NCBI RefSeq assembly: GCF_003725335.1 | Contig: NZ_QIBY01000013.1 | Span: 1 to 60,370 of the forward strand | Length of the DNA: 60,370 bases | Direction: 5' to 3' | Source of the DNA: Parvibacter caecicola | GTDB lineage: Bacteria > Actinomycetota > Coriobacteriia > Coriobacteriales > Eggerthellaceae | In this document: one piece after another, positions 8,515 to 16,917 of the stretch | Layout of the letters: every line of letters begins with the position of its first letter | Position numbering within the stretch: position 1 is the stretch's first letter | Notes under the pieces: model-generated | The model's input: only the letters and a program-made list of their open reading frames with translations | Told to the model about the DNA's origin: nothing | Database searches by the model: none | Program-made: the position numbers and the translations under genes

Positions 8515-8556
8515 CAACCGTAGCCCTCAGCTGGACAACCGTAGCCCTCAGCTGGA
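8515..8556 (+). promoter_or_regulatory. perfect tandem 21-bp direct repeat, likely operator
   Basis: A 21-bp unit beginning CAACCGTAGCC and ending CAGCTGGA occurs twice head to tail with no mismatch. The period is two helical turns, so both copies present the same DNA face. It ends 8 nt before the -35 of the LuxR promoter, a classic place for an activator. It may also control the divergent molybdoenzyme operon. Confidence 0.6.
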
Positions 8557-8564
8557 TGAGCTCC

Positions 8565-8593
8565 TTTCAATGGCCCACCACATCAGTTATAGT
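8565..8593 (+). promoter_or_regulatory. candidate promoter of luxR-type regulator 1
   Basis: TTTCAA (8565-8570), 17-nt spacer, TATAGT (8588-8593). The predicted transcript starts near 8600 and gives a short leader before the ATG at 8620, which has a GAGGGGAGGG ribosome site. The tandem 21-bp repeat lies directly upstream. Confidence 0.5.
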
Positions 8594-8619
8594 TACCTCA
8601 TGCCCGAGGGGAGGGAAAA

Positions 8620-10224
8620 ATGGCTGCAAGCACCGTGAGGGGCATTGTTCGAAAAGTAGGCGAGGATATTCCCGGCACCGCCATCGCAGCGATGGGCGTC
8701 GCCCTGGCGATTTATGCGTTTGAAGCGAACCGAATGGCATCTTTCCAGAACGTGCCTAGTCCTTCGGTCATGAATTCAGTTTCCCAGTTTGCATCCGTAG
8801 CTGTCCTTGTCGCTTTAGCACTGTGCTACCGGGCGCGGCCCAGTCTTCGCATCCATCGACACCCTTTGGCGGGTTTTGCCATCGCCGGACTGCTATCCGG
8901 CAGTTTGCTGCTCATGTCTGAAATCACGTTTTCGCCCCCCAGCCAAATCTGCCTAATCGCCATGGTGCTGAGCGGGATGGCAAAATCGCTTCTCAGCCTA
9001 TGCTGGGTAGAAGCGCTGATTCCCTTCAGAGGACGACAATATGCCGTAATCCTGGCGCTGGCGTTGGCAATGACGGGAGGGCTGAACTGCTTTTCCGCCT
9101 TTATAAAACAAGATGCCGTTATGGTTCTGGTTGCCATGATTCCGCTGTTCTCCGCCGCCTGCCTGTATTGGTTCAAAGACAAGCAGGACTCATTCGATGC
9201 CCCAATGGGTGGATCGCTGGGCAGCAATGGCAGCCGCCGTCGGAACGCACTAAAAGAGCCGGGGCCGTACTCCCGTGGCCTCGTCCTCATTTTTCTGGCG
9301 CCGTTGCCTCTCTACACGTTCTCGTTCGGCTTCATCCACTACGCATGGGTGCCCTTCCAGGACGGCGGCGGCACTTCACTCGTCATACAGATGGCCGCCG
9401 GACTGGGAACCGCCCTAGCAGGCGCGTTTCTGCTACTTCTCATTTCTTACTTCTGGGGCCCGAAGAAACTCGAGCTGTATAACATGTTTATCTTGTTCCT
9501 GTTGGGCGTCACCCTGTACGTGAGCACCATGTTTAGCGGTATGATGCCCGGCCTTTACATCGTTCCGCTTAACGTCGCCCAAAAAACGGCACTTTTCCTC
9601 GTGTTTCTGGCACCTTTCCTCGTGCCGGCCCAACGGTCATCTTTGGCCGTGGCTGCTATCGCATCAGCCCTATATTCCTTCGGGCGGGGCGTCACCATCT
9701 TGGCGGCCGGGCAACTTGCCCAGTCCGCCTACTCGGCAGCTGTACTGGGGGCCATCCTGTTAGCTGGCGCGGCACTGGTAACCGGGATGATTTTGAACGG
9801 CAACGTACCCCACGACGAAATGGCCGGCCTCGGGGCGGGCACTGGTTCGGACGATGGGACGAGGGCGGCACGTCTGAGCAGAGCCGCTATCAGCGGCGCC
9901 ATCGGAACACCGGCAAACCAGGTACTCCAGGGGTCCGCCCCCGCCGAAACGCACAGGGCGCCCGGCGAGCCAGCAGCCGAAGAGCCCCCTCTTTCCGAAG
10001 AGGAGCGTGTGGCCCTCTCCTGCGACACCATCGCCCGCAGCCACGGCCTCACCGGCCGCGAGCGGGAAATTTTGCAGCTGCTGGCCCGCGGCATGACTGC
10101 GGGCGCCATTGCCGAGGAACTGACGGTGAGCACCTCCACGGTGAAAACCCACATGCGCAACGTGTACGCCAAGCTGGACATCCACACCCAAAACGAGCTG
10201 CTGATAATGGTGCACCGCGGCTAG
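8620..10224 (+). CDS. membrane-bound LuxR-family regulator, cassette 1
   Basis: A 534-aa protein with a polytopic N-terminal part (roughly residues 20-400, about ten or more hydrophobic segments, MFS-like in appearance), a polar linker, and a C-terminal LuxR/GerE helix-turn-helix. The helix-turn-helix runs LTGREREILQLLARGM...VSTSTVKTHMRNVYAKL over the last ~60 residues. This is the membrane-sensor LuxR type expanded in Eggerthellaceae beside molybdoenzyme genes. It is divergent from catalytic subunit 1 with tandem operator-like repeats between them, so it most likely senses a small molecule at the membrane and controls the neighbouring enzyme. There is no receiver domain, so no phosphorelay is implied. 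It converges on the DUF2130 gene with 43 nt between. Confidence 0.9.
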   Translation: MAASTVRGIVRKVGEDIPGTAIAAMGVALAIYAFEANRMASFQNVPSPSVMNSVSQFASVAVLVALALCYRARPSLRIHRHPLAGFAIAGLLSGSLLLMSEITFSPPSQICLIAMVLSGMAKSLLSLCWVEALIPFRGRQYAVILALALAMTGGLNCFSAFIKQDAVMVLVAMIPLFSAACLYWFKDKQDSFDAPMGGSLGSNGSRRRNALKEPGPYSRGLVLIFLAPLPLYTFSFGFIHYAWVPFQDGGGTSLVIQMAAGLGTALAGAFLLLLISYFWGPKKLELYNMFILFLLGVTLYVSTMFSGMMPGLYIVPLNVAQKTALFLVFLAPFLVPAQRSSLAVAAIASALYSFGRGVTILAAGQLAQSAYSAAVLGAILLAGAALVTGMILNGNVPHDEMAGLGAGTGSDDGTRAARLSRAAISGAIGTPANQVLQGSAPAETHRAPGEPAAEEPPLSEEERVALSCDTIARSHGLTGREREILQLLARGMTAGAIAEELTVSTSTVKTHMRNVYAKLDIHTQNELLIMVHRG

Positions 10225-10267
10225 CGGCACGGCATCACCCCCGTCCCCCTGCCAGCCTAGTCCCTTG

Positions 10268-11884
10268 TCACGCTTCCTCGTCATCTGCGGGGACCTCGTC
10301 GGCCTGTTTGGCTTTTTCCAGCTCGGCGAACTTGGCGGCCATGGTGGGGTTTTTCCTGGTGAGGCGCTTAATGGTGAGGTCTTGCGCCTTGTCGTTAGCC
10401 AGGCGCAGGTTCCTATCGCTGGACAGCAGCGCATCCTTGGTTTTCTGCAGGTGATCGATGGTCTTGTCTATTTCCTCGATGGCGGTGGCGAATTTGCGGC
10501 TGGCAAGTTCGTAATTTCGGCCGAACTTCGCCTTGAAGTCCTCCATCTGCTCCTCGAAATGGGTGATGTCGATGTTCTGGGCCCGCACCTGCGCCAGCTC
10601 GGCCTTGTAGGCCTGGGCGTTCAGCGCGGCGTTGCGCAGGATGGAGATGATGGGGATGAAGAACTGCGGGCGGATGACGTACATCTTCGGGTAGCGATAG
10701 CTCATGTCCACAATGCCCTCGTTGTACAGCTCGTTTTCCGGCTCTAGCATGGTTACCAGCACCGCGTATTCGCAGCCCTTTTTCTTGCGGTCGGCGTCCA
10801 GCTTCTTCAGGAAGTCTTCGTTCTTGTGGCGGTTCACGCTTTCATCCGACTCGTTCTTCATTTCGAACATGATGGACACCACCTCAAGCCCATCGTTGTC
10901 GGTTTCCCGGAAGATGTAGTCGCCCTTGGTGCCGTCGGCCACCGCGTTGTCCTTCTCGAAGTAGGCGCGGGGGAAGGCGGCCGCCCGCAGGCGATTGAAT
11001 TCGGTTTCGCAGTGGCGCTCCAGGCTCTCCCCCACCATCTTGGTGGACAGCCGCGCCTTCATGTCTTTCACGCGGGCGATTTCCTCGTCCTTCATGCGAA
11101 TCATCTCGTCGCGGGCCTTCAGCTCGGCCGCCAGCTGCGCGGCCGCAGTGGCCTCCATCTGCTGCTTTTCCGCCTGTACCACCTTCACTTGAGCCGCCAG
11201 GTCGTCCCGTTCCCGCTCCAGCTGCCCGCGCACCGATGCCAGCTCCAGCTGCTGCTTCGCTTCTGCCTGCTGCAGTTGGGCCGACAGCACGTCCCGCTCC
11301 TTCTCCGCCTGGGCACGCGCTTCGGCCACCGCCAGCTCTTTGTCCGATTGAGCCTGCTGCAACTGTGCGCGCAGCTTCTCCGCTTCGCCGGCCGCCGCAT
11401 CTTGCGCCTCGCGCACCGCCAGTTGACGCTCGGCTTTCGCCTGCTGCGCCTGGGCGGCCGCCGCCTGCTCCAGCTGGGCGATGCGGGCCTTGTCGGCCGC
11501 CTGGGCCTCTGCCAACTGCCGCTCGTACTCCGCCTGGCTCATCTGCCGTTGCGCCTGCGCCTGCTCTTGCAGTTGACGCACCTGCGCCTGCGCTGCCTCG
11601 TTGGCCTGGCGAAGCGCCGCCTCTGCCGCCTGCTTCTGGCCCTTCAGCTGCTCCTGCAGCTGCGCGATGGAGGTGTCGCGCGCCGCCATCTCTTTCTGCA
11701 GGCGCCCCTCCGCTTCGCTTTTCGCCAGCTGCAGTTCCTGAAGCCGCTGCTGTTCCAGCATCTTCTGGCGCTCGCCCACCTCCTTTTGGAACTCGGCGTC
11801 GCGCACCTGCTGCAGCAGCGCGGCGTAGCCGGATTCGTCGATGGTGAACACCTGCCCGCAGTGGGGGCACTTTATCTCGTTCAT
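10268..11884 (-). CDS. DUF2130 protein: zinc-ribbon start, long coiled coil, nuclease-like C-domain
   Basis: A 538-aa cytoplasmic protein of the DUF2130 family (RmuC-like in shape). It opens with CPHCGQVF (residues 6-13), half of a zinc ribbon, continues as a Gln/Ala/Glu-rich coiled coil to about residue 270, then a conserved globular part. That part holds KGDYIFRE and, about 18 residues later, FEMKNE. The D...ExK spacing resembles the PD-(D/E)xK nuclease fold; this is my reading, not an established activity. The tail is again charged and helical. The ATG at 11884 has a GGAG site 7 nt away. It is monocistronic. Expected role: DNA-associated maintenance; substrate unknown. Confidence 0.85.
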   Translation of the reverse strand: MNEIKCPHCGQVFTIDESGYAALLQQVRDAEFQKEVGERQKMLEQQRLQELQLAKSEAEGRLQKEMAARDTSIAQLQEQLKGQKQAAEAALRQANEAAQAQVRQLQEQAQAQRQMSQAEYERQLAEAQAADKARIAQLEQAAAAQAQQAKAERQLAVREAQDAAAGEAEKLRAQLQQAQSDKELAVAEARAQAEKERDVLSAQLQQAEAKQQLELASVRGQLERERDDLAAQVKVVQAEKQQMEATAAAQLAAELKARDEMIRMKDEEIARVKDMKARLSTKMVGESLERHCETEFNRLRAAAFPRAYFEKDNAVADGTKGDYIFRETDNDGLEVVSIMFEMKNESDESVNRHKNEDFLKKLDADRKKKGCEYAVLVTMLEPENELYNEGIVDMSYRYPKMYVIRPQFFIPIISILRNAALNAQAYKAELAQVRAQNIDITHFEEQMEDFKAKFGRNYELASRKFATAIEEIDKTIDHLQKTKDALLSSDRNLRLANDKAQDLTIKRLTRKNPTMAAKFAELEKAKQADEVPADDEEA

Positions 11885-12048
11885 AAGAAAACTCCTTCAC
11901 CGTAGCAAGGCTGTGAATGGTTCAACGCAGCAGTTTAGCGACTCGGAAGCTCGCATGTGTACCTGAAAAGGGACACGAATCAGCATTTTTCAAATCAATG
12001 GGCTTCGCACGGAAAACCCTGGTTGCACTCGGTTTCCCTTCGCTACGG

Positions 12049-13230
12049 CTAGTCCACCTCGCCGCAGCGATTTATGAAACCGTCCATCCCGGGGACCGTA
12101 AACGCCACAAGCCCGCGCTCGGGAGAGTAGATGAGGCCATCTTTGATCAGGCGATCCCGCAGCACGGACAGAGAAGATGGGTCCCCTTTTCCCATTCGTC
12201 TGGCAATTTCGCTGATTTTTGACGGCCCCTCGTCCTGAGCCATTGCTCGCATGAACTCCTTGCCTTGGGCGGTGGCCCTCCCCCATCGAGAGCGGTAAAG
12301 CCCGCGGCTCAGCTCTTCACGAGCCAGTTCAATTCCTGCCAAAGTCTCCACCATGGTAAGCTCGATGGGCCCATCCACCTGCTCGCAGATGCTAAAGCCG
12401 CATTGCTGAATAAAGTATGGGTATCCTGCCGCCTCCTGAACCACAAGACCCAGCGCTTCAGGGCTCCACGCCATACCCTGGCCGGCAACGGGCTCCACGA
12501 GCGCCTTCCCCGAGGATTTATCGCTTAGCGGATCGAGCGTGTAATAGCGGTACAGTCGCTCGGCATAACTGGAGGCGTCGGCAAGGACCGAGGGCAGCGT
12601 GGGCAGCCCTGCTCCCACAAAGAAAACGGGAACCGGGCTGAAACTTTGCCCGATGCTGTGAAGCGCCATGTTCAAGGGCCGCAAGTCTTCAATTGGGGCT
12701 TCCTGCAGCTCATCCACGCAGATGAGCACAGCCGTCCCCGCCTCCCTCGCAGCTCCCCCCAAAGCCTCCAGAAGGTCTTGCAGGTCCAAGGAAAGGTCGC
12801 CGGAATCCGCATAGCCTTTCGCAGGAGAGACGTCGATGCCGAAGGAGCACGCCCCGGCGGGATCGATTTTGAGCTGGAAGGACTTCAGGACCGCCAGGGC
12901 ATGTTCGAAGGCCCTCCCCGCAAGTTTCTCGGAGCTACGCAACTTGCGCAGCTCGACATATATCGACTGCGCCAGCTTTTTAGACAGCGACTCGTCTTTG
13001 GAAGCTTCGGCCCAAACCACCACCCATCCGCGCTGGTTTGCAAAATCGTACAGGGCACGCAACAGCACCGTTTTGCCCATTCCGCGAAGGCCCGAAATGA
13101 CGATAGGACGCATTCCCTCGGCATCGTCGTAAACCCTTGTCATGTCTTGCTCAATGGAGCGGACAATGTCATCGCGGCCCGCCAAATAAGGGGGCTTGCG
13201 CCCAGCTCCGGGATTGAAGGGATTGCTCAT
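12049..13230 (-). CDS. AAA_16/Orc-like ATPase with C-terminal winged helix
   Basis: A P-loop ATPase of about 393 aa. Walker A is GLRGMGKT (near residue 47), Walker B LICVDELQE (near residue 167), followed by a sensor region and a C-terminal winged-helix-like part (AQDEGPSKISEIARRMG). This matches the STAND/AAA_16 'orphan ATPase' proteins common in anaerobes, often of unknown role or linked to mobile elements. The start at 13230 has GAGAGGAGCG before the ATG; the in-frame ATG at 13260 has no such site and lies in the AT-rich promoter DNA. The upstream region is strikingly AT-rich with a 22-bp palindrome, unlike the GC-rich gene. Confidence 0.8.
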   Translation of the reverse strand: MSNPFNPGAGRKPPYLAGRDDIVRSIEQDMTRVYDDAEGMRPIVISGLRGMGKTVLLRALYDFANQRGWVVVWAEASKDESLSKKLAQSIYVELRKLRSSEKLAGRAFEHALAVLKSFQLKIDPAGACSFGIDVSPAKGYADSGDLSLDLQDLLEALGGAAREAGTAVLICVDELQEAPIEDLRPLNMALHSIGQSFSPVPVFFVGAGLPTLPSVLADASSYAERLYRYYTLDPLSDKSSGKALVEPVAGQGMAWSPEALGLVVQEAAGYPYFIQQCGFSICEQVDGPIELTMVETLAGIELAREELSRGLYRSRWGRATAQGKEFMRAMAQDEGPSKISEIARRMGKGDPSSLSVLRDRLIKDGLIYSPERGLVAFTVPGMDGFINRCGEVD

Positions 13231-13240
13231 TTCGCTCCTC

Positions 13241-13298
13241 TCTAACAAAATATAACTCAATATAAATAATTATTTATATTTCATTATAGACTGTTAGA
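13241..13298. promoter_or_regulatory. AT-rich nested palindromes upstream of the AAA_16 ATPase
   Basis: A perfect 22-bp palindrome (13259-13280, AATATAAATAA and its reverse complement) is enclosed by a wider inverted pair, TCTAACA (13241-13247) and TGTTAGA (13292-13298). A TATAAT reads on the minus strand just left of 13290. It looks like promoter plus operator, possibly for autoregulation. Confidence 0.5.
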
Positions 13299-13359
13299 AA
13301 GCAGGAAGGAAGAGCCTTGCCCCACGCAAGCCGAGAGCGCAGCGACAAGCTGGCCGGAG

Positions 13360-13390
13360 CATGGGGCAGAGACAGAATCTCTGCCCCATG
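13360..13390. repeat. GGCAGAGA-CAGAA-TCTCTGCC hairpin repeat, copy 2
   Basis: A perfect 13-bp stem (CATGGGGCAGAGA and its complement) with the same CAGAA loop as the copy at 4478-4498. It lies 35 nt past the stop of the SDR gene. No T-tract follows on either strand, so it is a repeat rather than an ordinary terminator. Confidence 0.65.
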
Positions 13391-13425
13391 AATCAAACTG
13401 GCAGCTCCGCCCAAATTGCGAAAGG

Positions 13426-14178
13426 CTACGGGCGGGAGAGGCCGTCTACTGGCAGCACTGCGCCGGAAATGTAGCTGGACATGTCGGAGGCCAGGAACAT
13501 GCACGCGCAGGCGATATCCTCCGGCTCCCCCATGCGCCCCAGCGGAATGGACTCGATCAGCGGTTTGATCATGGACTCGGGCAGGGCGTCCACCATGTCG
13601 GTGTGGGTGATGCCCGGCGCCACCGCGTTCACGCGGATGCCATGACGCGCCAGCTCGCGGGCCAGCGACAGCGTGAGACCGTTCACGGCGAATTTGGAAG
13701 TGGGATACGCGCACCCGGAAGGCTGGGCGTATTTGCCCACCATCGAGCTGGTGTTGACAACGGAGCCACCTGTGCCCTGCTCTATCATGATGCGGGCCGC
13801 CGCCTGGCTGCACACGAACACGGCGGTGACGTTCAGGGCCATCACCTTCTCGAACTCCTCCAGCGTGTAATCCACCAGCGGGGTGCGGGAGCTCACGCCC
13901 GCGTTGTTGCACAGCACGTCCAGGCGCCCGAAGCGCTGCACCACGGCGTCGAAGGCCTCCTTCACCTCATCGGGGCTGGTGAGGTTGGGGCAGATGCCCA
14001 TCACGTTGTCGGCTAGACCCTCTTCGGCCAGCTGGGCGATGGCCTTGTCCACCGTCTCCTTGCGCGAACCCGCCAGGGCCACCTTCGCGCCGTTCTTCAA
14101 AAACTCGCGGACGATGGAGTATCCGATGCCGCGCGTGCCACCGGTTACGATTGCAACTTTTCCTTCGACGATTCCCAT
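13426..14178 (-). CDS. short-chain dehydrogenase/reductase (SDR)
   Basis: A classical SDR of 250 aa, NAD(P)(H)-dependent and cytoplasmic. Cofactor motif TGGTRGIG at residues 12-19, NNAG at 91-94, catalytic S145, Y158 and K162 (SSMVGK...YPTSK), and the C-terminal PVDG. Length and motifs are complete. In Eggerthellaceae, SDRs of this size include FabG-type ketoacyl reductases and bile-acid hydroxysteroid dehydrogenases. Nothing here identifies the substrate, and no fatty-acid genes are nearby, so a specific name would be guesswork. It appears monocistronic, with the CAGAA hairpin repeat downstream. Confidence 0.9.
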   Translation of the reverse strand: MGIVEGKVAIVTGGTRGIGYSIVREFLKNGAKVALAGSRKETVDKAIAQLAEEGLADNVMGICPNLTSPDEVKEAFDAVVQRFGRLDVLCNNAGVSSRTPLVDYTLEEFEKVMALNVTAVFVCSQAAARIMIEQGTGGSVVNTSSMVGKYAQPSGCAYPTSKFAVNGLTLSLARELARHGIRVNAVAPGITHTDMVDALPESMIKPLIESIPLGRMGEPEDIACACMFLASDMSSYISGAVLPVDGLSRP

Positions 14179-14302
14179 AGGGCATCCTTTCTGTCGCTTG
14201 ATGTTCCTAACATTCTAGCGGCATTCCAACGCTGCCGCGCGCCGCCGGCGACAGCACGGGCCAACCGTTGACAGAACCCCACAGACAGAAAGCCCCGCAG
14301 CG

Positions 14303-14655
14303 TTAGGCCACGGGCAGGCGCACGGTGAAGGCGGTGTCCTCCCCGTCTTCGCTGGTCACGGTGATGGTTTCGCCCGGCCGCGACTTCAATATGGACGTAT
14401 TGGCCAGAATAACCGTGAGCGGCGTTTTCAGCTCGTGGGACGCGTCGGCCACGAATTGCTGCTGCCCCCAGGCCCGCTCCACCGGGCGCAGGGCCCAGCG
14501 AGCGAAGAACAGGCTGATGCCGAAGAACGCCGCCAGCACCAGCGTCACCGTGCCATGGTAAGCCCCACGAACTTCCATCGCAGGCTTTTCAGCACGGCAT
14601 CCGCGCCCTGGGCCGCACCGCGCCGCGGCTGGCGGGCGCCCGAACCGCTAGCCAT
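14303..14655 (-). pseudogene. sensor histidine kinase remnant with two internal deletions
   Basis: The partner kinase of the response regulator upstream. The ATG at 14655 overlaps the regulator's stop by 8 nt, and the first ~34 residues (ending LKSLRWKFVGLTM) look like a normal kinase N-terminus. Then the frame shifts and the sequence resumes at the second membrane helix (TVTLVLAAFFGISLFFARWALRP), the H-box FVADASHELKTPL, and ILANTSILKSRP. It then jumps directly to the last strand of an ATPase domain (GETITVTSEDG...FTVRLPVA). The sensor domain and nearly the whole catalytic ATPase domain (N, G1, F boxes) are missing. A 91-aa frame from 14578 survives but cannot autophosphorylate. Confidence 0.8.
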
Positions 14656-15346
14656 GGACGGCCTCCTTGGCGCCTTCCGCTTCCGCAAGCCGGTAGCCGG
14701 CCTCGCGGATGTTCTCCAGCTTCACCTTCGATCCCACGTGCCCCAGCTTCTTCCGCAAAAACGAGATGAAGGCCTCAACGTTGTTCTCCCCCACGTCGGA
14801 ATCCATGCCCCACGCCCGCTGCATCAGCTGGTCCTTCGATATCACCTGGCGCGGATTCTCCATCAATATGCGGGCAATGGCGAATTCCTTGGCGGAAAGC
14901 GTAATGGCCTTCGCGCCGCAGCGCAACTCGCGACTGTCCAAGTCAAGCGCCACGTCGCCCAGCTGCAGCCGCTCGAACACCACGTCGCCTTGGCGGCAGG
15001 TGAGCGCCCGCAGGTGGGCCATCAGCTCGGCCGGCGAGAAGGGCTTGATCATGTAGTCGTCGGCGCCGGAATCCAGCCCGGCAATTTTGTCCGGCACCGC
15101 GTCGCGGGCGGTCAGCAGCAAAATGGGGGTGGAAACGCCGGCGCGGCGCAGCTGGCGAGACATTTCGAAGCCGTCCATCCCCGGCAACATCACATCCAGC
15201 ACCACCACATCGTAGTAGCCGGATTCCGCCCAGCTCAGGCCCTCGGTTCCGCTGTGCACCGTGTCCACCTCGTAGCCGTTGTCCTGCAGGATTTTCTGCA
15301 GCGCGCGGGCCAAATTGATGTCGTCTTCCACAATAAAAACGCGCAT
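14648..15346 (-). CDS. OmpR/PhoB-family response regulator
   Basis: A 232-aa two-domain regulator. The receiver has acidic pair D8-D9, phosphoacceptor D51 (VVLDVMLPGMDG) and the lysine of MIKPFSP; the C-terminal winged helix (Trans_Reg_C) runs from about residue 125 to 225 (LSAKEFAIARILMENP...FISFLRKKLG). The start is ATG 15346 with AAGGAG 9 nt upstream; a longer frame to 15400 lacks a site. Its cognate kinase gene downstream is destroyed, so it is now an orphan that must be phosphorylated by another kinase or acetyl phosphate, or work unphosphorylated. Its targets are not evident; the lipoprotein gene upstream on the same strand is a candidate neighbour. Confidence 0.9.
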   Translation of the reverse strand: MRVFIVEDDINLARALQKILQDNGYEVDTVHSGTEGLSWAESGYYDVVVLDVMLPGMDGFEMSRQLRRAGVSTPILLLTARDAVPDKIAGLDSGADDYMIKPFSPAELMAHLRALTCRQGDVVFERLQLGDVALDLDSRELRCGAKAITLSAKEFAIARILMENPRQVISKDQLMQRAWGMDSDVGENNVEAFISFLRKKLGHVGSKVKLENIREAGYRLAEAEGAKEAVHG

Positions 15347-15472
15347 AGGCGACTTCTCCTTCAGCAGTTTGCGCCTATTGTACGCAATAGCCTGAAACAA
15401 GGCTTAAAAAAGCCCGCAACCGAGGCTGCAGGCTGGGAACGTGCCGTTGTCGGCGGGTTGGCCGCGCCGGCG

Positions 15473-16279
15473 CTAGGCCTCGTCCATCCACGGGGAGGCG
15501 TACACCTGGTAGCTGGCGAAGTCGGGGGCGCCCATGGCGTACACGTCGTAGTCCACCGCCTGACCGGGGGTGGTGTCCACAATCTTGAAATAGCCGCCCT
15601 CGATGTTGCCGTCGCCGTCGAACAGAATCACGTCAACGCGGGACGACTCGGAACCCTCCACCTCTTCGGAGGCAGTAACGGTGCCGGTGAATTCCTTGGC
15701 GCCGAAATCGGAGTCGGAAATTCCGGCGTCCTCGATGGTGTAGATGTCGCTGATGGTCACGTCGGTCTGCTGCCACGCGTCATCGGGGGTTTCGATGGTG
15801 AACTCCATGGTTTCCGGCTGGGGCGCCTCTTGGCCCGCCAGCTTCATGCCGCTGTTGTCGCCGGTCACCATCGAGAAGTAATAGGTGGAATCCGGCAGCA
15901 CGCTGGGCACGTCCACATCCTTCTCGAACAGCACGTTGCCGTCGGCGTCCTTGGCCACCGCGTGGATCACCGGGGCCACCGCTTCCATAGTGGCGTTGCT
16001 GTTCTGCACTTCAACGGCGAAATCCACCATGCCGTTTTCCGCCGGGAACCAGCCGTAGTCGGCGATGGTCAGGTCGGCGGGGTCGGCCAGCTCTTCCTCG
16101 GGAGTTCGAGCCGGCGCGGCCGCTTGGTCGGTGGAGGCGTCTGTTTGCTGCGCATCGGCCGATTGCACCTGCTGGCCGTTGGCGGCATCGTCGTTTACGG
16201 TGGGGTTCGAAGCGCATCCGGCAAGCCCAAGGGCAACCACGGCGGACAGCGCGGCGATGGTCAGAGTGCGAATCTTCAT
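15473..16279 (-). CDS. secreted lipoprotein of unknown function
   Basis: An approximately 268-aa lipoprotein with signal MKIRTLTIAALSAVVALG, lipobox LAGC (lipidated C22) and a Gln/Asp/Ala-rich tether to about residue 60. An acidic two-part extracellular region follows that looks like two beta-sandwich repeats (LTIADYGWFPAENGMVDFAV... and VTISDIYTIEDAGIS...). Similar repeats occur in FxLYD-type cell-surface proteins; that assignment is tentative. The start is ambiguous: ATG 16279, GTG 16285 and ATG 16288 share one frame, and the AAGGAAA site fits the latter two better. All keep the signal peptide. It may belong with the damaged two-component system next to it. Confidence 0.8.
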   Translation of the reverse strand: MKIRTLTIAALSAVVALGLAGCASNPTVNDDAANGQQVQSADAQQTDASTDQAAAPARTPEEELADPADLTIADYGWFPAENGMVDFAVEVQNSNATMEAVAPVIHAVAKDADGNVLFEKDVDVPSVLPDSTYYFSMVTGDNSGMKLAGQEAPQPETMEFTIETPDDAWQQTDVTISDIYTIEDAGISDSDFGAKEFTGTVTASEEVEGSESSRVDVILFDGDGNIEGGYFKIVDTTPGQAVDYDVYAMGAPDFASYQVYASPWMDEA

Positions 16280-16917
16280 ACTGATCACCATTTTCCTTAC
16301 TTTCACTTTCAGGGAGGGATGCGCGGGTCGGCGCGCAGCGGGTCATTTCTGCCCACAGGCCAATCTTGAAGGCCCTGAGAAATAAAGGTGAATTCCGTTG
16401 TTGCTGCGCGGCCAAATTGCCGCAAACGCCATTGCCGCGTTGGAATGCGGGAACCTTTGTTTCTTGGCGTTTACCTGGGAACTTTTTAGGATTTTGTCCG
16501 CTTGGCAACGTTGTTTCCGCAGGGTTGCCGCCCCATGCCGCGGCGGTGCCGGAAACCCTAAGGCGCCTTAAGGTTTTCGGCCGCTCCGCGGGGGGGGAGA
16601 CGCCCCCCGCACAACGCGGCGGGACTAGGGGGCTAGTTCCGCCAGGGGGCCGCCGGCGGCGACAAAAACAGCCGCTTTCTCCGAGCCCCTTCCGACAAAA
16701 CCGGCCGAAACCCCGGCCCCCGCAACCCCGATGGCGGGATTGGGGGCCTAGTTCCGTCACCGAACGAAGCCGTGGCGGAAATAGGGGGCTAGTTTTGCCA
16801 GCGAAACAGGGGGACGGCGGGGTTTCTTGAGATGGCTGGAGGTTCGGCCTATAATCGAGCCATCGTTTCGCGACGGGAGCTTTACGCCGTTGCCGCCCTT
16901 CGAGAAAGGACGCTCCC
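16280..16917. other. non-coding stretch holding three CTAG hairpins
   Basis: About 640 bases without a gene. The left part contains the lipoprotein promoter and a 12-bp palindrome TAAGGCGCCTTA near 16557. The middle is GC-rich with G/C runs. The three REP-like hairpins at 16618-16800 follow, and the promoter and GAAAGGA ribosome site of the DUF2804 gene are at the right end. I see no conserved frame in it. Confidence 0.5.
16618..16800. repeat. cluster of three REP-like CTAG hairpins
   Basis: Copies at 16618-16643, 16732-16759 and 16773-16800 share the plan GGCGGRAnTAGGGGGCTAGTTnCGCC: a palindrome with a 4-nt G-rich centre flanked by CTA/TAG. The same family recurs four times at 36813-37026. 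Arms vary but mostly stay complementary. Confidence 0.75.

Noticed and set aside
4581-8723. Very long plus-strand open frame (about 1380 codons) opposite the molybdoenzyme 1 genes
   Set aside because: It is exactly antisense to two clearly recognised genes. Long antisense frames arise from GC-rich codon bias; its His/Ala/Gly-rich product has no domain.
10231-10255. CATCACCCCCGTCCCC-like text between regulator 1 and the DUF2130 gene
   Set aside because: It resembles an arm of the palindrome family but has several differences and no second arm, so a decayed copy cannot be told from chance.
14435-16369. 644-codon plus-strand frame opposite the response regulator and lipoprotein
   Set aside because: Shadow of real minus-strand genes; composition is typical of antisense translation.
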